Source: Flammeovirgaceae bacterium UBA5585
GTDB lineage: Bacteria; Bacteroidota; Bacteroidia; Cytophagales; Cyclobacteriaceae
Reading direction: 5' to 3'
NCBI GenBank assembly: GCA_002425185.1
Contig: DILT01000016.1
Span: 62,001 to 126,000 of the forward strand
Length of the DNA stretch: 64,000 bases
Shown here: positions 16,260 through 26,340 of the stretch, in pieces
Layout: each line of letters begins with the position of its first letter
Position numbering within the stretch: position 1 is the stretch's first letter
Position numbers and translations under genes: made by a program
Notes under the pieces: model-generated
The model's database searches: none
What the model saw: only the letters and a program-made list of their open reading frames with translations
What the model was told of the DNA's origin: nothing

Positions 16260-19200
16260 TTAATCGTCAAAAAAAGTTCTGCCCCAATTAACATTAATTG
16301 AAAGACCGGGATCCCCAGCTCCCACAAATCTCATTATACCAATGTAATAGCCACTCTCAAGTGGAGCATAGACAAAACCAACACTTCCATCAAATCCAAA
16401 GAATCCAAAGCCAACGCTTACCGAAAGTCTTTCCCCTTGAAAATTATCTAACCTGAATGGTTGATTACCGTTGGGCACATAGAAATACTCACCTAATGTA
16501 ATACCAGCACTGATATCAAAACCAATTGCTAAGGGGTGTTCATAAAAATTTTTTGATTTACCTCGATCTGGCCCGGTTAACATTCCTAAAAATGACACTT
16601 TCTTTCCACTAAGGAACCTGCTATCCGGTGTCCAATCCACCCCTAACAATTGTATGGCATTAATATTTCCATTGATTGAAAATGCATCGGGCAAATGCAG
16701 AATCATTCGCAAAAGTAATTTTGAGTTTCCTTTCACTATATCCCAAGGAGAGGCGCCACTTGGCCCTTCATTGGTTGAAGCAGAAACAGGCCCACTTTGC
16801 GAGCTTATTTTTTTGTCAAGCTCTTCTATGCGATCTCTCAATTGCTGCTCGGAGGTGTGAAGGGTTGCAGCACCTGTGCGTGGATTTACATTCCAAATTC
16901 CTTTGTCTTTGCTTGTTAATGCTTCTGTGATCCCATTCATAATCTGCTTCCAGGAGGCACCTGTCGGTAGCGCTATCCCCCCAAACGTATTGGCTTGCCA
17001 ACTGCTCACTCCGCCATATCCCAAAGCCGAAGCCAAAAATCCCATAGAATAACTATCCCGCCATCCGAATGCACTATGGAATTCTCCCATATTGTCAGGA
17101 TTGCGTGCTACATCATCATACGTATAATATCCTCCTGAATAATAATACCCGGAGCCACCGCTGTAATGATCATACGGGTCTGCTCCGCTTGGGTCGTTAA
17201 AACTCACCGGGTCATTAAAGCTGTAGTTGTATGGGGTTAATGAACTGTACTTGCTTGCCATAGGGTCTACTCCGTTCATTCTTCCCAGTATGGGGTCGTA
17301 GTTTCTAAAGTCAAGGTCGTAGAGTTGTGAAGTTTGATTTAACTCTGTTCCTCCGTTTGCTAAAAAATTATTACCGGTGGTGTTTTCGCGCGTCCAACTG
17401 TTAGCCGTTTGCAAACCAAATGGGTAATACTCGTTATACTGTACTATGCGTGATTTGGTGTGCGTCACTTTAAAGTCATCAAAATAAACCCAGTTGTTGC
17501 TCTCGTTTTCGTAGCTTAAATATACAAAGATATATCCCGCTTCTTTGATGTTGATGGGATCAAAACTGAGCTTAGCCTTGGCCCAACTGCTGGCGGTGGT
17601 TACGGGGCGCCAACCCATGTTGAGTACTTTATAGTTTTTGTCGAACAGGATGTAGTTAAGATAGGCAGCCGGCACGGCATCGCCCTGGTTACCGCCCATA
17701 CCAAAGCCGCCATAGCCAGCGTTAACCCCGTTGTAAATCATGCCGCTTTCGCCAGCACCACCACTAACTCCGCCAAAAGCTGCGGCTACCGCATTTACAA
17801 TAACCGAAAGGGCCGGGCTGGTGGTGCCGTACCCGCTGCCGCTTTCGTAATAGGCCCACACTTCGGCATTGATTACATCGCCTGGAAATACCTTTACGCT
17901 TTTGCCTGGGCCAACGCGGTAGCTCTGGTTCATACGCACCACCTTTGAGCCCCCAGGAGTATTATTGGAGGCTGTAGAGGTTACTATGTTGCTTACATTC
18001 ACAAACTCCCCGGAGTCATCGCCACTATTGCCTTCAAAGGTGGCCGTTTTTACTACCGGGGCCGGTGCTGCAGAGGTAAAAACTACACGCGTGTTGCCCT
18101 GATGGTCGGCAATGGCATACTGATACTCGTAAGTGCTTCCGTTTTTTACCACCCGCCCTTCAGGCGAGTTGAAGAAGCTGAGAACCGGTGTAGCGCCTTC
18201 ATACACAAACCCCCCGCTATAGTTGGTGTTGGTAAGCAGTGTAGCACCCTGAAAGGTTTTCATGGTAAGCTTTGTACCGCTGGCACTGTAGGTGTATTCA
18301 ATCTTTCGCCCATCGCTGAAGGTAATGATGCGTGGCTTGCCCAGCATGTTGTACACTATGCTTTGTATGCCTTTGTTCAGGTCCTGGGCAAGGCTGCCGG
18401 TGCTATCATAACTATACTCCTTGGCAATGGCAACACCATTTTTGAAATCGCCAATACCAATGGTTGCCGATACAGCATCCTCTACTTTGGTAAGGCGGTT
18501 ACGGTTACTGGCGTAGGTATAGGTAAGGTTATCAACAGTTTGAGCCGTGCTGGTAACGGTGGTGCCGCTAAGGCCGCGCAGGTTGTGGTTGCGCTCCAGG
18601 GTTTTGATGTTGCCGTTGTGGTCGTAGGTTACGCTTTCGTTTAATGTATTTTCTTCTTTGTTCCATGCGCTGCTGTTGTGTGCCTGGAAGGCAGCTGTTT
18701 TCAGCCGGTCGCTTTTATCGTAGGTGTATTTGTAGCTGCGCTGGTCTTCGGCTCCGTTGGCCTGTGCCGGGCCTTTCCATTTTATAGCACTGATGTTGCC
18801 GTTGTAGTAGAGTGTGTTACTCAAGCCCGCAACGGTAGTATTGTATATGAGTTCCTGCGCATAGTAGTCGCTGCCCAGGTTGGCAGGGTCGTTGATTTTC
18901 TTCACCCATCCGCGGATGGTAAATTCATAATCCACGGTTTGCAGCCAATTGTTAGTGCCCAGGTCGTGCAGTTTTTTAACAACCATTTGGCCCAGGGCGT
19001 TGTATTCGTATTGTGCAACGGTAACCGGGCTTTCATTATTGATTTGCCGGTAGGTCTTCAACACGCGCCCGGCATGGTCGTAATCGTTCCAGTCGGTAAG
19101 GCTTACGGAAGTAGATGCATTTTGGTAATGGGTTGATTTTGTTTTGATTGCTTTCCCTGCAAAGTCGTAAATCACGGTGCCTTTGTCGGCCACGGTGGTG

Positions 19201-21848
19201 TACAGGTGGTTGTTGCTTTGGGTTTGTATGGGGCGGTCGTATGCATCGAAAAATACCGCGTTTACTAGCCAGGTTGAAGTAACGCTGCCAGCTTCATTAA
19301 TCGTTACCCGCTTGCTGCCGGTGGTCATTCCTCTTGTGCGCGTGGAGGCGGAGGCCTCTTGCCCGGTGAGATGGTTGTTTGCATAGGAAAAGTCAGCCGC
19401 ACCGTTTCGGTCAAAGTCGTAGTGGTCGTAGTAGGTTACTGCCAGCACCGTAAGGTTGGTGGTAGGATGCACCTGGTTGCTATAGCCATGGTAGGTTGCA
19501 TTGGCTTGCTCAACATCAAAATAGGGCTCGGTGTTATAGTTCCGAGCGTTCATTTCACCTTGCAGGGTGGCACGGGTTACGTTGCGGGTATAAATACCGG
19601 AATACACCACGCGGTTAAACCGATCGTACTTTAAAAAAGTCCAAAGCGGAGTCGGGCTTTGGGTGCGCAGATTTCCGTCTTGTGTAAACACAACTCGATC
19701 ATGGAGGTCATACACAAAATGCTGTTCGTTGGCACCGGGTTCTTTTTTAATGATCAGGCGGTTGCGCTCATCGTAGGTGTATTTGTAAATCAGTTCGTTT
19801 ACCGAACTGGCGTTGGCATCTAATGAAGTTCCTGTGCCCAGCACTTTCATGGCCTTGGGCGGAACGGTGTATTTCAACCGTTGATATTCATCGTAGATAT
19901 AGTATGTTTCCAGCCAAGGTGTTGATACGCCTTCCAGGGTCTCATCCAACTGTACCTGTTTCAACACCGTTTGGCCCAGGGTGTTGGTGTAGGTTCGCAC
20001 CTTGTAACCGTTTTCATCGGTGGTGATACTCACCGCCACCGAGTTGTTGGGGTAGTTAGTGTTGGTGGTTCCATCGGGCTTCCAGAAACGCACGGGGTAG
20101 GTGGTGCCGTTCCAGGTGGTTATATTCTTCACCATGTGCCCCGCACCGGGCTGCCAGTCGGCCCCGGGTGCGCCTTGTTCGGTCACTTTTGCATCGGGCG
20201 TGTTACGGTATAGGGTGCGCGCAAACGGGTAGTTGTCGGTGGCCACTTTGGCTGTGCCCTGATAAAACTGGTATTGCTCGCTGGCGGTGTACTGATTGTT
20301 GGCGCCTTTCAGCGCATATTGTTTGAAACGTCCATCGTTTGTTGAAGCCACATAAGGCAGGTACGTAGTATCTACCATACCAAGCCTACCCAAGCCTACG
20401 GCTGCCACAATATCTTTGGAAGTGGGCGCCTGGTTTACGGCCACTGTTTGAAAGGTGCGGCCCAGGCCGTCCTGGTAGTTGATCACTTGGGCAATTTCGT
20501 TAGGAAGCAGAGTTGTGAGGTTAGTGTTTGGTCCAATGCCAAGCTTCATAATGGCGCTTGACCTGACCGCATTGACCGGGAATGCCTGTGCATGGAAGGC
20601 ATCACGAATATAAAAAACACCGGTTGTCACGCTGTTGGTTCGTACTGAGTAAAGGGCAATGTCGTTTGCCGTGTACGTTGATTGCGTTGCGCCTAATATT
20701 GCCACTCCATTTTTATGCCATTGATAGTTGGCTCCTGTAAGGGCCGTAAGCAATACGGTGTTGCCGGGCGAAATGCCGTATCGTTCTACTTTCATGGCTG
20801 TGGAGTTGGCTTCGTTGCAACTACCGTTTTTGATTACAGCCCGGTATTGGGCAGACGTGTAATCCGGCTTGTAAAAATAGATATTGGCGCTGGTGGAGCT
20901 TAGGACCTGCCAGCCACTGCCCGAATTGAGTTCCCACCGTACAACAGCTCCGGTTTGCCCGGTTACTGTGATTGTGCCACTAAAAGTGGAGAGTTCAGTA
21001 TTTGAAATATTAAGCGAGCCACCAACAGTGGCTGTGTACACATTGGCTATTACGGGTATACGCACGCCATGCGCACCCGTTGTGGAGTTGTAGGAGCAGG
21101 CGTAATAGGTTGTGGTGCTGGAAATTTGTGGCGTATTATAGTTGGTAGCCGTAGCGAGCGGTGATCCGCCCGAAGCGGCTGAATACCATCGAATGGTGTT
21201 GGCGTTAGTTCCTGGGGTAGCCGACAGGGCCACACTGGTTGTACTGCCCGTTCTGCAACCTGATCCATGATATACGGTGGTGTTACCCGGGATGATCGCT
21301 GTGGCTACCGAGTTAGCGCTCCAACATTGAGAGCCAGTCATGCGCGCGCGAACAAAGTATGTTTTACCAGCCGGCACATTCACCGAACTTGACGAACCGA
21401 TGGTTGTGCTTGCACCTTGCGGGTAGTTTTGCCAGAACCATTGTGCATCGCCCGGTGGATTTGAACTCCGTGTCACCACCGCGCTGGTTGAATTACTGGT
21501 GTAGGTAAAAGCCGTGGATGGCGTAGAGACAGCGCAAGGGTTAACCTGTACATTGTACTCTCCGTAAGGTGCCGAGCCATTGAAAAACGAAAGTGTTTGC
21601 GACCCTTCTTCAGCCCAATACACCTCGCAATAGTAGATACTTCCCGATTGCCATTGTGATCCTATGGTGCCCCCGGTAACCGTCCACACCGGGTTGGTCA
21701 GGATAACGTCATCATAGTATTGGTATTGCTCGATATTGGTTACCGTTACATAGTCAGGACCGGAAATCCCCTGACCGTATGCATACCTCATACCAGGTAT
21801 CATGAGCAGGCTTGTGCAGATGATCGCGAGTAGTGCTGATTTTTTCAT
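16260..21848 (-). CDS. Large secreted RHS/YD-repeat protein (DUF6443 type)
   Basis: The 1862-residue protein starts at the ATG at 21848, just after a signal peptide-compatible MKKSALLAII; a GTG at 21881 or ATG at 21872 would overlap the gene before. Order: signal peptide about 1-25; Ig-like/PKD-like repeats to about 430; DUF6443 from about 456 (INYQDGLGRTFQTVAVNQ); YD/RHS repeats about 650-1250; an inserted Gly-rich jelly-roll-like region about 1280-1460; the RHS core about 1468-1580 (YNEYYPFG, DPILGRMNGVDP); and a variable tip about 1620-1862. RHS shells encase C-terminal cargo. The tip ends in Gly/Phe-rich beta segments (VGFGFFGFDGSVGF) and matches no known toxin. It follows a SpvB-like gene and a small secreted protein. 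Confidence 0.88.
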   Translation of the reverse strand: MKKSALLAIICTSLLMIPGMRYAYGQGISGPDYVTVTNIEQYQYYDDVILTNPVWTVTGGTIGSQWQSGSIYYCEVYWAEEGSQTLSFFNGSAPYGEYNVQVNPCAVSTPSTAFTYTSNSTSAVVTRSSNPPGDAQWFWQNYPQGASTTIGSSSSVNVPAGKTYFVRARMTGSQCWSANSVATAIIPGNTTVYHGSGCRTGSTTSVALSATPGTNANTIRWYSAASGGSPLATATNYNTPQISSTTTYYACSYNSTTGAHGVRIPVIANVYTATVGGSLNISNTELSTFSGTITVTGQTGAVVRWELNSGSGWQVLSSTSANIYFYKPDYTSAQYRAVIKNGSCNEANSTAMKVERYGISPGNTVLLTALTGANYQWHKNGVAILGATQSTYTANDIALYSVRTNSVTTGVFYIRDAFHAQAFPVNAVRSSAIMKLGIGPNTNLTTLLPNEIAQVINYQDGLGRTFQTVAVNQAPTSKDIVAAVGLGRLGMVDTTYLPYVASTNDGRFKQYALKGANNQYTASEQYQFYQGTAKVATDNYPFARTLYRNTPDAKVTEQGAPGADWQPGAGHMVKNITTWNGTTYPVRFWKPDGTTNTNYPNNSVAVSITTDENGYKVRTYTNTLGQTVLKQVQLDETLEGVSTPWLETYYIYDEYQRLKYTVPPKAMKVLGTGTSLDANASSVNELIYKYTYDERNRLIIKKEPGANEQHFVYDLHDRVVFTQDGNLRTQSPTPLWTFLKYDRFNRVVYSGIYTRNVTRATLQGEMNARNYNTEPYFDVEQANATYHGYSNQVHPTTNLTVLAVTYYDHYDFDRNGAADFSYANNHLTGQEASASTRTRGMTTGSKRVTINEAGSVTSTWLVNAVFFDAYDRPIQTQSNNHLYTTVADKGTVIYDFAGKAIKTKSTHYQNASTSVSLTDWNDYDHAGRVLKTYRQINNESPVTVAQYEYNALGQMVVKKLHDLGTNNWLQTVDYEFTIRGWVKKINDPANLGSDYYAQELIYNTTVAGLSNTLYYNGNISAIKWKGPAQANGAEDQRSYKYTYDKSDRLKTAAFQAHNSSAWNKEENTLNESVTYDHNGNIKTLERNHNLRGLSGTTVTSTAQTVDNLTYTYASNRNRLTKVEDAVSATIGIGDFKNGVAIAKEYSYDSTGSLAQDLNKGIQSIVYNMLGKPRIITFSDGRKIEYTYSASGTKLTMKTFQGATLLTNTNYSGGFVYEGATPVLSFFNSPEGRVVKNGSTYEYQYAIADHQGNTRVVFTSAAPAPVVKTATFEGNSGDDSGEFVNVSNIVTSTASNNTPGGSKVVRMNQSYRVGPGKSVKVFPGDVINAEVWAYYESGSGYGTTSPALSVIVNAVAAAFGGVSGGAGESGMIYNGVNAGYGGFGMGGNQGDAVPAAYLNYILFDKNYKVLNMGWRPVTTASSWAKAKLSFDPINIKEAGYIFVYLSYENESNNWVYFDDFKVTHTKSRIVQYNEYYPFGLQTANSWTRENTTGNNFLANGGTELNQTSQLYDLDFRNYDPILGRMNGVDPMASKYSSLTPYNYSFNDPVSFNDPSGADPYDHYSGGSGYYYSGGYYTYDDVARNPDNMGEFHSAFGWRDSYSMGFLASALGYGGVSSWQANTFGGIALPTGASWKQIMNGITEALTSKDKGIWNVNPRTGAATLHTSEQQLRDRIEELDKKISSQSGPVSASTNEGPSGASPWDIVKGNSKLLLRMILHLPDAFSINGNINAIQLLGVDWTPDSRFLSGKKVSFLGMLTGPDRGKSKNFYEHPLAIGFDISAGITLGEYFYVPNGNQPFRLDNFQGERLSVSVGFGFFGFDGSVGFVYAPLESGYYIGIMRFVGAGDPGLSINVNWGRTFFDD
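17000..17460 (-). repeat. RHS core repeat, copy in the large RHS gene
   Basis: This is the partner of 15364-15825. Homology ends on the 5' side at the TGTGC before the Thr-His codons and fades on the 3' side after SSWQ, which defines the exchangeable boundary of the tip. Confidence 0.75.
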
Positions 21849-21852
21849 AAAC

Positions 21853-22269
21853 TCAGTTTTCTTTTTGGACATCGGTAACACGGAATTTCTGCTTCATGGC
21901 ATTGGGCCCGAGCCCGGAAAAGTCAAGTGAGATCGTTACAATCTGCCCTGTTCTTTCTAGTAGAATGGAGCCCGTGCTGCCATTACCTTTCTCTGATACA
22001 TGGAGCAAAAGTTTACCATCTTTTGAAATATCGCTCCATCGGCCTTCGGCACTGACTATGGAAAACACTGTAGTATGTTGCCTGTTCTTTTGCAGCCACT
22101 TTACATCGGTGGGGCTCGTTATGAATATGCTCGCAAATTGGAACTCTTCGCTGTTTTTCAGGTTTTCCGCTTTGTCGCTGGTCCAGCGCAGCACGGTGTT
22201 GTGCATGCTTTGCGCACTTGCAGGAACGTACGCTAAGAGGGTAAGAATGAATATGAAACACGTTTTCAT
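21853..22269 (-). CDS. Small secreted protein between the two RHS-type genes
   Basis: The 138-residue protein has a clear signal peptide (FIFILTLLAYVPASA, cleavage near SAQS). The mature part has alternating hydrophobic strands and no cysteines or known domain. It lies 12 bases after the SpvB-like gene and 4 bases before the ATG of the RHS gene, so it is co-transcribed with both. A chaperone or linker role for the large proteins is possible but only inferred from position. Confidence 0.7.
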   Translation of the reverse strand: MKTCFIFILTLLAYVPASAQSMHNTVLRWTSDKAENLKNSEEFQFASIFITSPTDVKWLQKNRQHTTVFSIVSAEGRWSDISKDGKLLLHVSEKGNGSTGSILLERTGQIVTISLDFSGLGPNAMKQKFRVTDVQKEN

Positions 22270-22281
22270 GCGTTTTCGGAA

Positions 22282-25200
22282 TTAGTTGCAGTTGGAATTG
22301 TTCAAGTAGGTTATGGTGACAAAAGTGTCCTGAGTATATGGAAGGCATCCAAATTGGTTACTCTGACTAACGTACCTCACGCGAGCAACATAGGTAGTAG
22401 TGGTACTGTAAAATGTGGTGAGCGCTACTACACCCTTGTTCACGTTGCCCTGAGCATCTAATCCTTCTATAGGAGCTCCTCCTTGCGTTGTAATTTTGAC
22501 AAGTTGGTATTCATTTCTAATGGGGTCGTACACTCTGGTATACCATAAGATTTCAACCTGAGAGGCGAAGGAGCCCAATCCATTTACGGTGTAGGTAAGC
22601 GGTACATTGTAACTGTTGCAATCGAAGGATTGTGTTTCGGGGTTAACGATGTTGCCAAAAAGGTCATGCACCTGCATGGAAAGCTGAACGCCTACGCAAA
22701 TTGTTTCGGTAAATGTTTCGGTTCCGAATTGTCCATCGGCAACAGTCAGTTTCACATTGTGCGCTCCTGGTGTTGCGAAAGTAAATATCATTGTGCTGCT
22801 GGTGGAAGTTTGAACAATACCATCTACTTCCCACTTGAAGGTTAAGTTGGTGCCACAGCTTTGGTTTGCCCCAAACGTAATGGGCGTGTTGAGGGTGATG
22901 GCAGCTGGTGACTTGGTGAATTGCGCTGTGAGTACACAGGGTGGCGGATTTACCTTTGTGCTGTATTCACTTTTAGATACTACATTCCTGTTCCGATCCA
23001 TCACATAATCGGGACGCTTGGCCTCATCATAGGCCATCACGTTTGAAAATCCCCGATCATCGGTTGTGGAAGTAATGCCGGTCAACGGCATAAGTGTTTG
23101 GAACGATATGCGGGCTTCCCGCGGAATAAAAACGATGTCGTCCAGTATAACCGGCAACGAACCGGAGGCATTTGTTTTTACTTCCAAAGTAAAGGGCCCT
23201 GTGATGGACGAAATGTTGATATCCTTCTCAAGATATGTCCATACGTTGGTTTGAGTGTTAAAGAGTTCCACCGAAATGGAACTGGCACCTTGCTTCACGG
23301 TGAATATTACTTTACGGTCGTTCTGGGCGTATATCCAGCATGATGCACGATAAATGTTGCCACCCTTCTGCACCATGTTGGAGGGTAATGATGATGATAC
23401 CAGCATGGCCGTGCCATTTGTAAACTGGATGCCTTTCTTGCCTGTCCATCCTGCCGGATATGTAATGCCCGTACCTGATGGCGTTAGTCCGAAACTCGTG
23501 GTGGTTTCTAATCCTTCGTAAATGGCTTGCTGTGCAGCGGCATTGGCCAGCACAGCCACCTGGGCTGATGTGTTTAATGTATAATGGTAGCCTACCCGGT
23601 TTTTGCGGAAGTCGACTTCTGTGAGCAGACGGCTTTCGCTATCGTATTCTTTAAACGTTTTAATCTGCCGGTAATCCATGTCGGCAACAAAGTTCTGGCT
23701 GCTAACGTAGGCCTCTGTGAGTGCCGCACCAACAGGCAGTGAACGGATGTAGTACGGTAATACTCGGTCACCACCGAAATTGCGGTATATCAGAAGCGTA
23801 GAGCCGAGGGTTTCGGTCAGCCCTGGGAGCTTCACCATGTTTATCTCTTCTACTACTACTGCATGCCGGAACTGGTCATTCAGTTTCTTTAGCGCCACAG
23901 CCATAGTATCGGTTGAAGGGTTGGTGAACTGAAAGTCCTTGGCGTATTTGATCCTTTTGGTAACGATCGAGTTATCCGGCATAGTGGTCTTTACTTCCCG
24001 CACCATGTTGTTATTGTAGGTGTAATCGGTTGTGGTCTGTAACCAGAGGCTTGGGCTTTCCTCGCTGGTCTCCTTCACGATCTCCTGGCTGATCACCTGT
24101 ACTCTGCCGGTCAGCATCTCGTATATCCCATAATGGTAGATTTCCCCTATTTTTTCGAATTTCAGTCCCTTTATCAATAAGGGATTTGAAGTTAGTTCCG
24201 TGTATGTCATAAGTCTTTCTCGTATCAGAACTCCTGTTTCGGAATACTCTGACACGCGGTTGAGAAAGCCACGTTTGTGGTTATAGTTGGTTGATGGGCC
24301 AAATGGGAACGTATAAAATCCGTTCTTGATCGATCCGACCACTATACAAGGGGTGGACAGCTTACGGGCAATGCGGCTTTTGGTTGCCTTCCAGTCTCCA
24401 TTAGTTGTCTCAGGAAATACACCCGGTATATTGTATTCATAAATCCGCTTGCCTTGTCCGGTGATTTTTTCAGTCACCCGCGTGTACATAACATCAGGTT
24501 CATCGCCCAGGTTGTAGGCAGATTTTTTTATACCGCTTGCCAGGATATAACCAAGCTTAACAGGGGCAAGCAACACACCACTGGATTTATTATCAGCCAG
24601 TTTATATTCATATTCCTTGACAATGGAACGGTATGGATTCACATTATCAATACTCTTGCCGAATGCGACTTCACCGCCTTGCATGACCAGCTTTTTTACC
24701 CGTACACCAGCGCCATTAAGTTCCTGATTGGTGGTTGCATCCCAGTATGTATTTGATTCATAAGTAACGGAAACAAAGCCACCGCCAGGCATTATAATTT
24801 TTTGCAGTGCACCCGCTTGATTTTCCAACACATTTACTGTACGGTCAGATCCTGTCTCAATGACTGGGCTACCCCCTGGTATGGGTGTCACTCGCAGCCT
24901 TCTTCCATCAGATTCATTAGTATAGAAATAAAGTGTAGGGTCGTTTTTATTTGAGCTGACCGCATTGAAGTACCCAAAAAAATCCATCTGCCAGTTTTTT
25001 CTCCAGGCCACTGTAGGCATGCTGGCATATTCCAACCGATACATGGAGAAAGGTGAATTATTGGACAAAAGCACCCCGGTTAAAACTGATTTATTAATAG
25101 GAAGAAAGGGATAAACCGGCTGATCGGAAACACTTGAATAAACCAGTTGACATTCTATTTTGTCTGCAGTTCCGGATTCGGTCACTGTCACCTTTGAAAG

Positions 25201-26100
25201 CAAGTTGTTTGACCATGAGAAGTTTGCCGTAAATGATTTCAGTGTTATGGATGAGATGCGTAAAGGCATAGAAATACGCGTTTCAATATGGCGAGTGGAG
25301 TCTATGGTGAGATAGCGCCTGCTTTTTATCTCTTCACCATTGCCTGCATAGTGGAAATTAGCCACCGTACCGGTTACTACCGAGGTAATTGAACTTAGTT
25401 TCCACTGTGAAACATAGTTCACGTTGCTTGTATAGTACCTGCACTCGGTATTAATATCCTGAAGATTACATCCCTGCTGGGTTGACTTGCCGGCCAACTC
25501 CTGGGAATTGAAATTGTATGTGAATCCATTCGTGGTTTTTACAGTGAAATTTCCGCCTGAAAATACAATACTGATGTCCTGGTGGGTCAGTAGTTTCGGC
25601 AATCCATCTGTCCCAAATACAAACTCAGCGGAAAGTCCTGGAGCACGGATAAAGAAAACATCCGGTTCAGTATCATTAACCATAGAACCCACCAGGCTCT
25701 CCAGTGCATTGAAATCTACTTGCTCATCTGTGCAATCCGTCAGGTTATCATTGGCGGTCAAATTCAGGTTTTGAACAGCTAGCGCATTATTGTTGTGCAG
25801 CCAGCCTTTTCGGTCAGCCAAATTTATTTCATCTGGCAAACCCCTTACTATGCGGCTCACTGCACCACCTGCCGCAAGTCCCCAACCGAGCCCGCACTGG
25901 TCTTGTCCTTCAGCCACCTGTTGTGAGCCTCCGTGATGGTATAATGTAATAGGAATCGATATATCATTACCCCTTAATGTGGTAACCGGAAGCGAAAATT
26001 GTAAACGACCGGACAAGGGGTCTACTGATTGCCCCCGGGCAGGCAATGAAATAACTATACCTGTGATAGTCGCTAAAAAGGCTATTGTGAATCGACTCAT
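22282..26100 (-). CDS. Large secreted SpvB-like/PKD protein
   Basis: The 1272-residue protein has a signal peptide at about 1-23. It then reads SVDPLSGRLQFSLPV, followed by ISIPITLYHHGG and CGLGWGLAAGGAVSRIVRG, which resembles the N-terminal entry of SpvB/TcaC-type and RHS shell proteins (polymer of P-x-P, GlGW, sItR motifs). A long beta-rich region contains a jelly-roll-like segment about 890-1040. Short YD-like text near 1050-1080 and a PKD-like domain about 1090-1180 (FKWEVDG, ATPGAHNVKLTVADG) follow. It has no RHS core or tip. It is first of the four-gene run ending in the RHS protein. A B/C-type split shell, as in Tc toxins, is a reasonable but untested reading. Confidence 0.8.
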   Translation of the reverse strand: MSRFTIAFLATITGIVISLPARGQSVDPLSGRLQFSLPVTTLRGNDISIPITLYHHGGSQQVAEGQDQCGLGWGLAAGGAVSRIVRGLPDEINLADRKGWLHNNNALAVQNLNLTANDNLTDCTDEQVDFNALESLVGSMVNDTEPDVFFIRAPGLSAEFVFGTDGLPKLLTHQDISIVFSGGNFTVKTTNGFTYNFNSQELAGKSTQQGCNLQDINTECRYYTSNVNYVSQWKLSSITSVVTGTVANFHYAGNGEEIKSRRYLTIDSTRHIETRISMPLRISSITLKSFTANFSWSNNLLSKVTVTESGTADKIECQLVYSSVSDQPVYPFLPINKSVLTGVLLSNNSPFSMYRLEYASMPTVAWRKNWQMDFFGYFNAVSSNKNDPTLYFYTNESDGRRLRVTPIPGGSPVIETGSDRTVNVLENQAGALQKIIMPGGGFVSVTYESNTYWDATTNQELNGAGVRVKKLVMQGGEVAFGKSIDNVNPYRSIVKEYEYKLADNKSSGVLLAPVKLGYILASGIKKSAYNLGDEPDVMYTRVTEKITGQGKRIYEYNIPGVFPETTNGDWKATKSRIARKLSTPCIVVGSIKNGFYTFPFGPSTNYNHKRGFLNRVSEYSETGVLIRERLMTYTELTSNPLLIKGLKFEKIGEIYHYGIYEMLTGRVQVISQEIVKETSEESPSLWLQTTTDYTYNNNMVREVKTTMPDNSIVTKRIKYAKDFQFTNPSTDTMAVALKKLNDQFRHAVVVEEINMVKLPGLTETLGSTLLIYRNFGGDRVLPYYIRSLPVGAALTEAYVSSQNFVADMDYRQIKTFKEYDSESRLLTEVDFRKNRVGYHYTLNTSAQVAVLANAAAQQAIYEGLETTTSFGLTPSGTGITYPAGWTGKKGIQFTNGTAMLVSSSLPSNMVQKGGNIYRASCWIYAQNDRKVIFTVKQGASSISVELFNTQTNVWTYLEKDINISSITGPFTLEVKTNASGSLPVILDDIVFIPREARISFQTLMPLTGITSTTDDRGFSNVMAYDEAKRPDYVMDRNRNVVSKSEYSTKVNPPPCVLTAQFTKSPAAITLNTPITFGANQSCGTNLTFKWEVDGIVQTSTSSTMIFTFATPGAHNVKLTVADGQFGTETFTETICVGVQLSMQVHDLFGNIVNPETQSFDCNSYNVPLTYTVNGLGSFASQVEILWYTRVYDPIRNEYQLVKITTQGGAPIEGLDAQGNVNKGVVALTTFYSTTTTYVARVRYVSQSNQFGCLPYTQDTFVTITYLNNSNCN

Positions 26101-26194
26101 AGAAAAAACAGTTTAGGATACTTACGAATTCATGAAACGAAGGCTCATTGCATTGACATCGGTTAATGCTACTAAAAGCCAAGGTTGAAGCAAA

Positions 26195-26212
26195 TAGGTG
26201 TAAACCCCTATT
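26195..26212 (-). promoter_or_regulatory. 18-bp repeat, copy 1, candidate operator
   Basis: TAGGTGTAAACCCCTATT occurs here and, identical, at 26317-26334. This copy lies 95 bases upstream of the SpvB-like gene. Its AACCCCTA half also pairs with TAGGGGTT at 26219-26226. Position between a LuxR-type regulator and its probable target operon suggests a binding site. Confidence 0.5.
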
Positions 26213-26316
26213 TATATTTAGGGGTTATATCAAAAGTTAAATGATTGGTTTTCAAAGAATAGTAGCTAGATATAGCAACCATCAGTTTACTAAATGATTC
26301 AGACCTTCATGCACTG

Positions 26317-26334
26317 TAGGTGTAAACCCCTATT
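26317..26334 (-). promoter_or_regulatory. 18-bp repeat, copy 2, candidate operator
   Basis: This is the exact second copy of the 26195 motif, 122 bases away and 7 bases past the regulator's stop codon. TAGG and CCTA at its ends are inverted, as expected for a dimeric binding protein. Confidence 0.5.
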
Positions 26335-26340
26335 ATCAAT

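Noticed and set aside
18102..19634. Long + strand open frames inside the large RHS gene.
   Set aside because: They are antisense shadows of the GC-richer RHS coding sequence, with Val/Gly-rich text lacking any domain or promoter.
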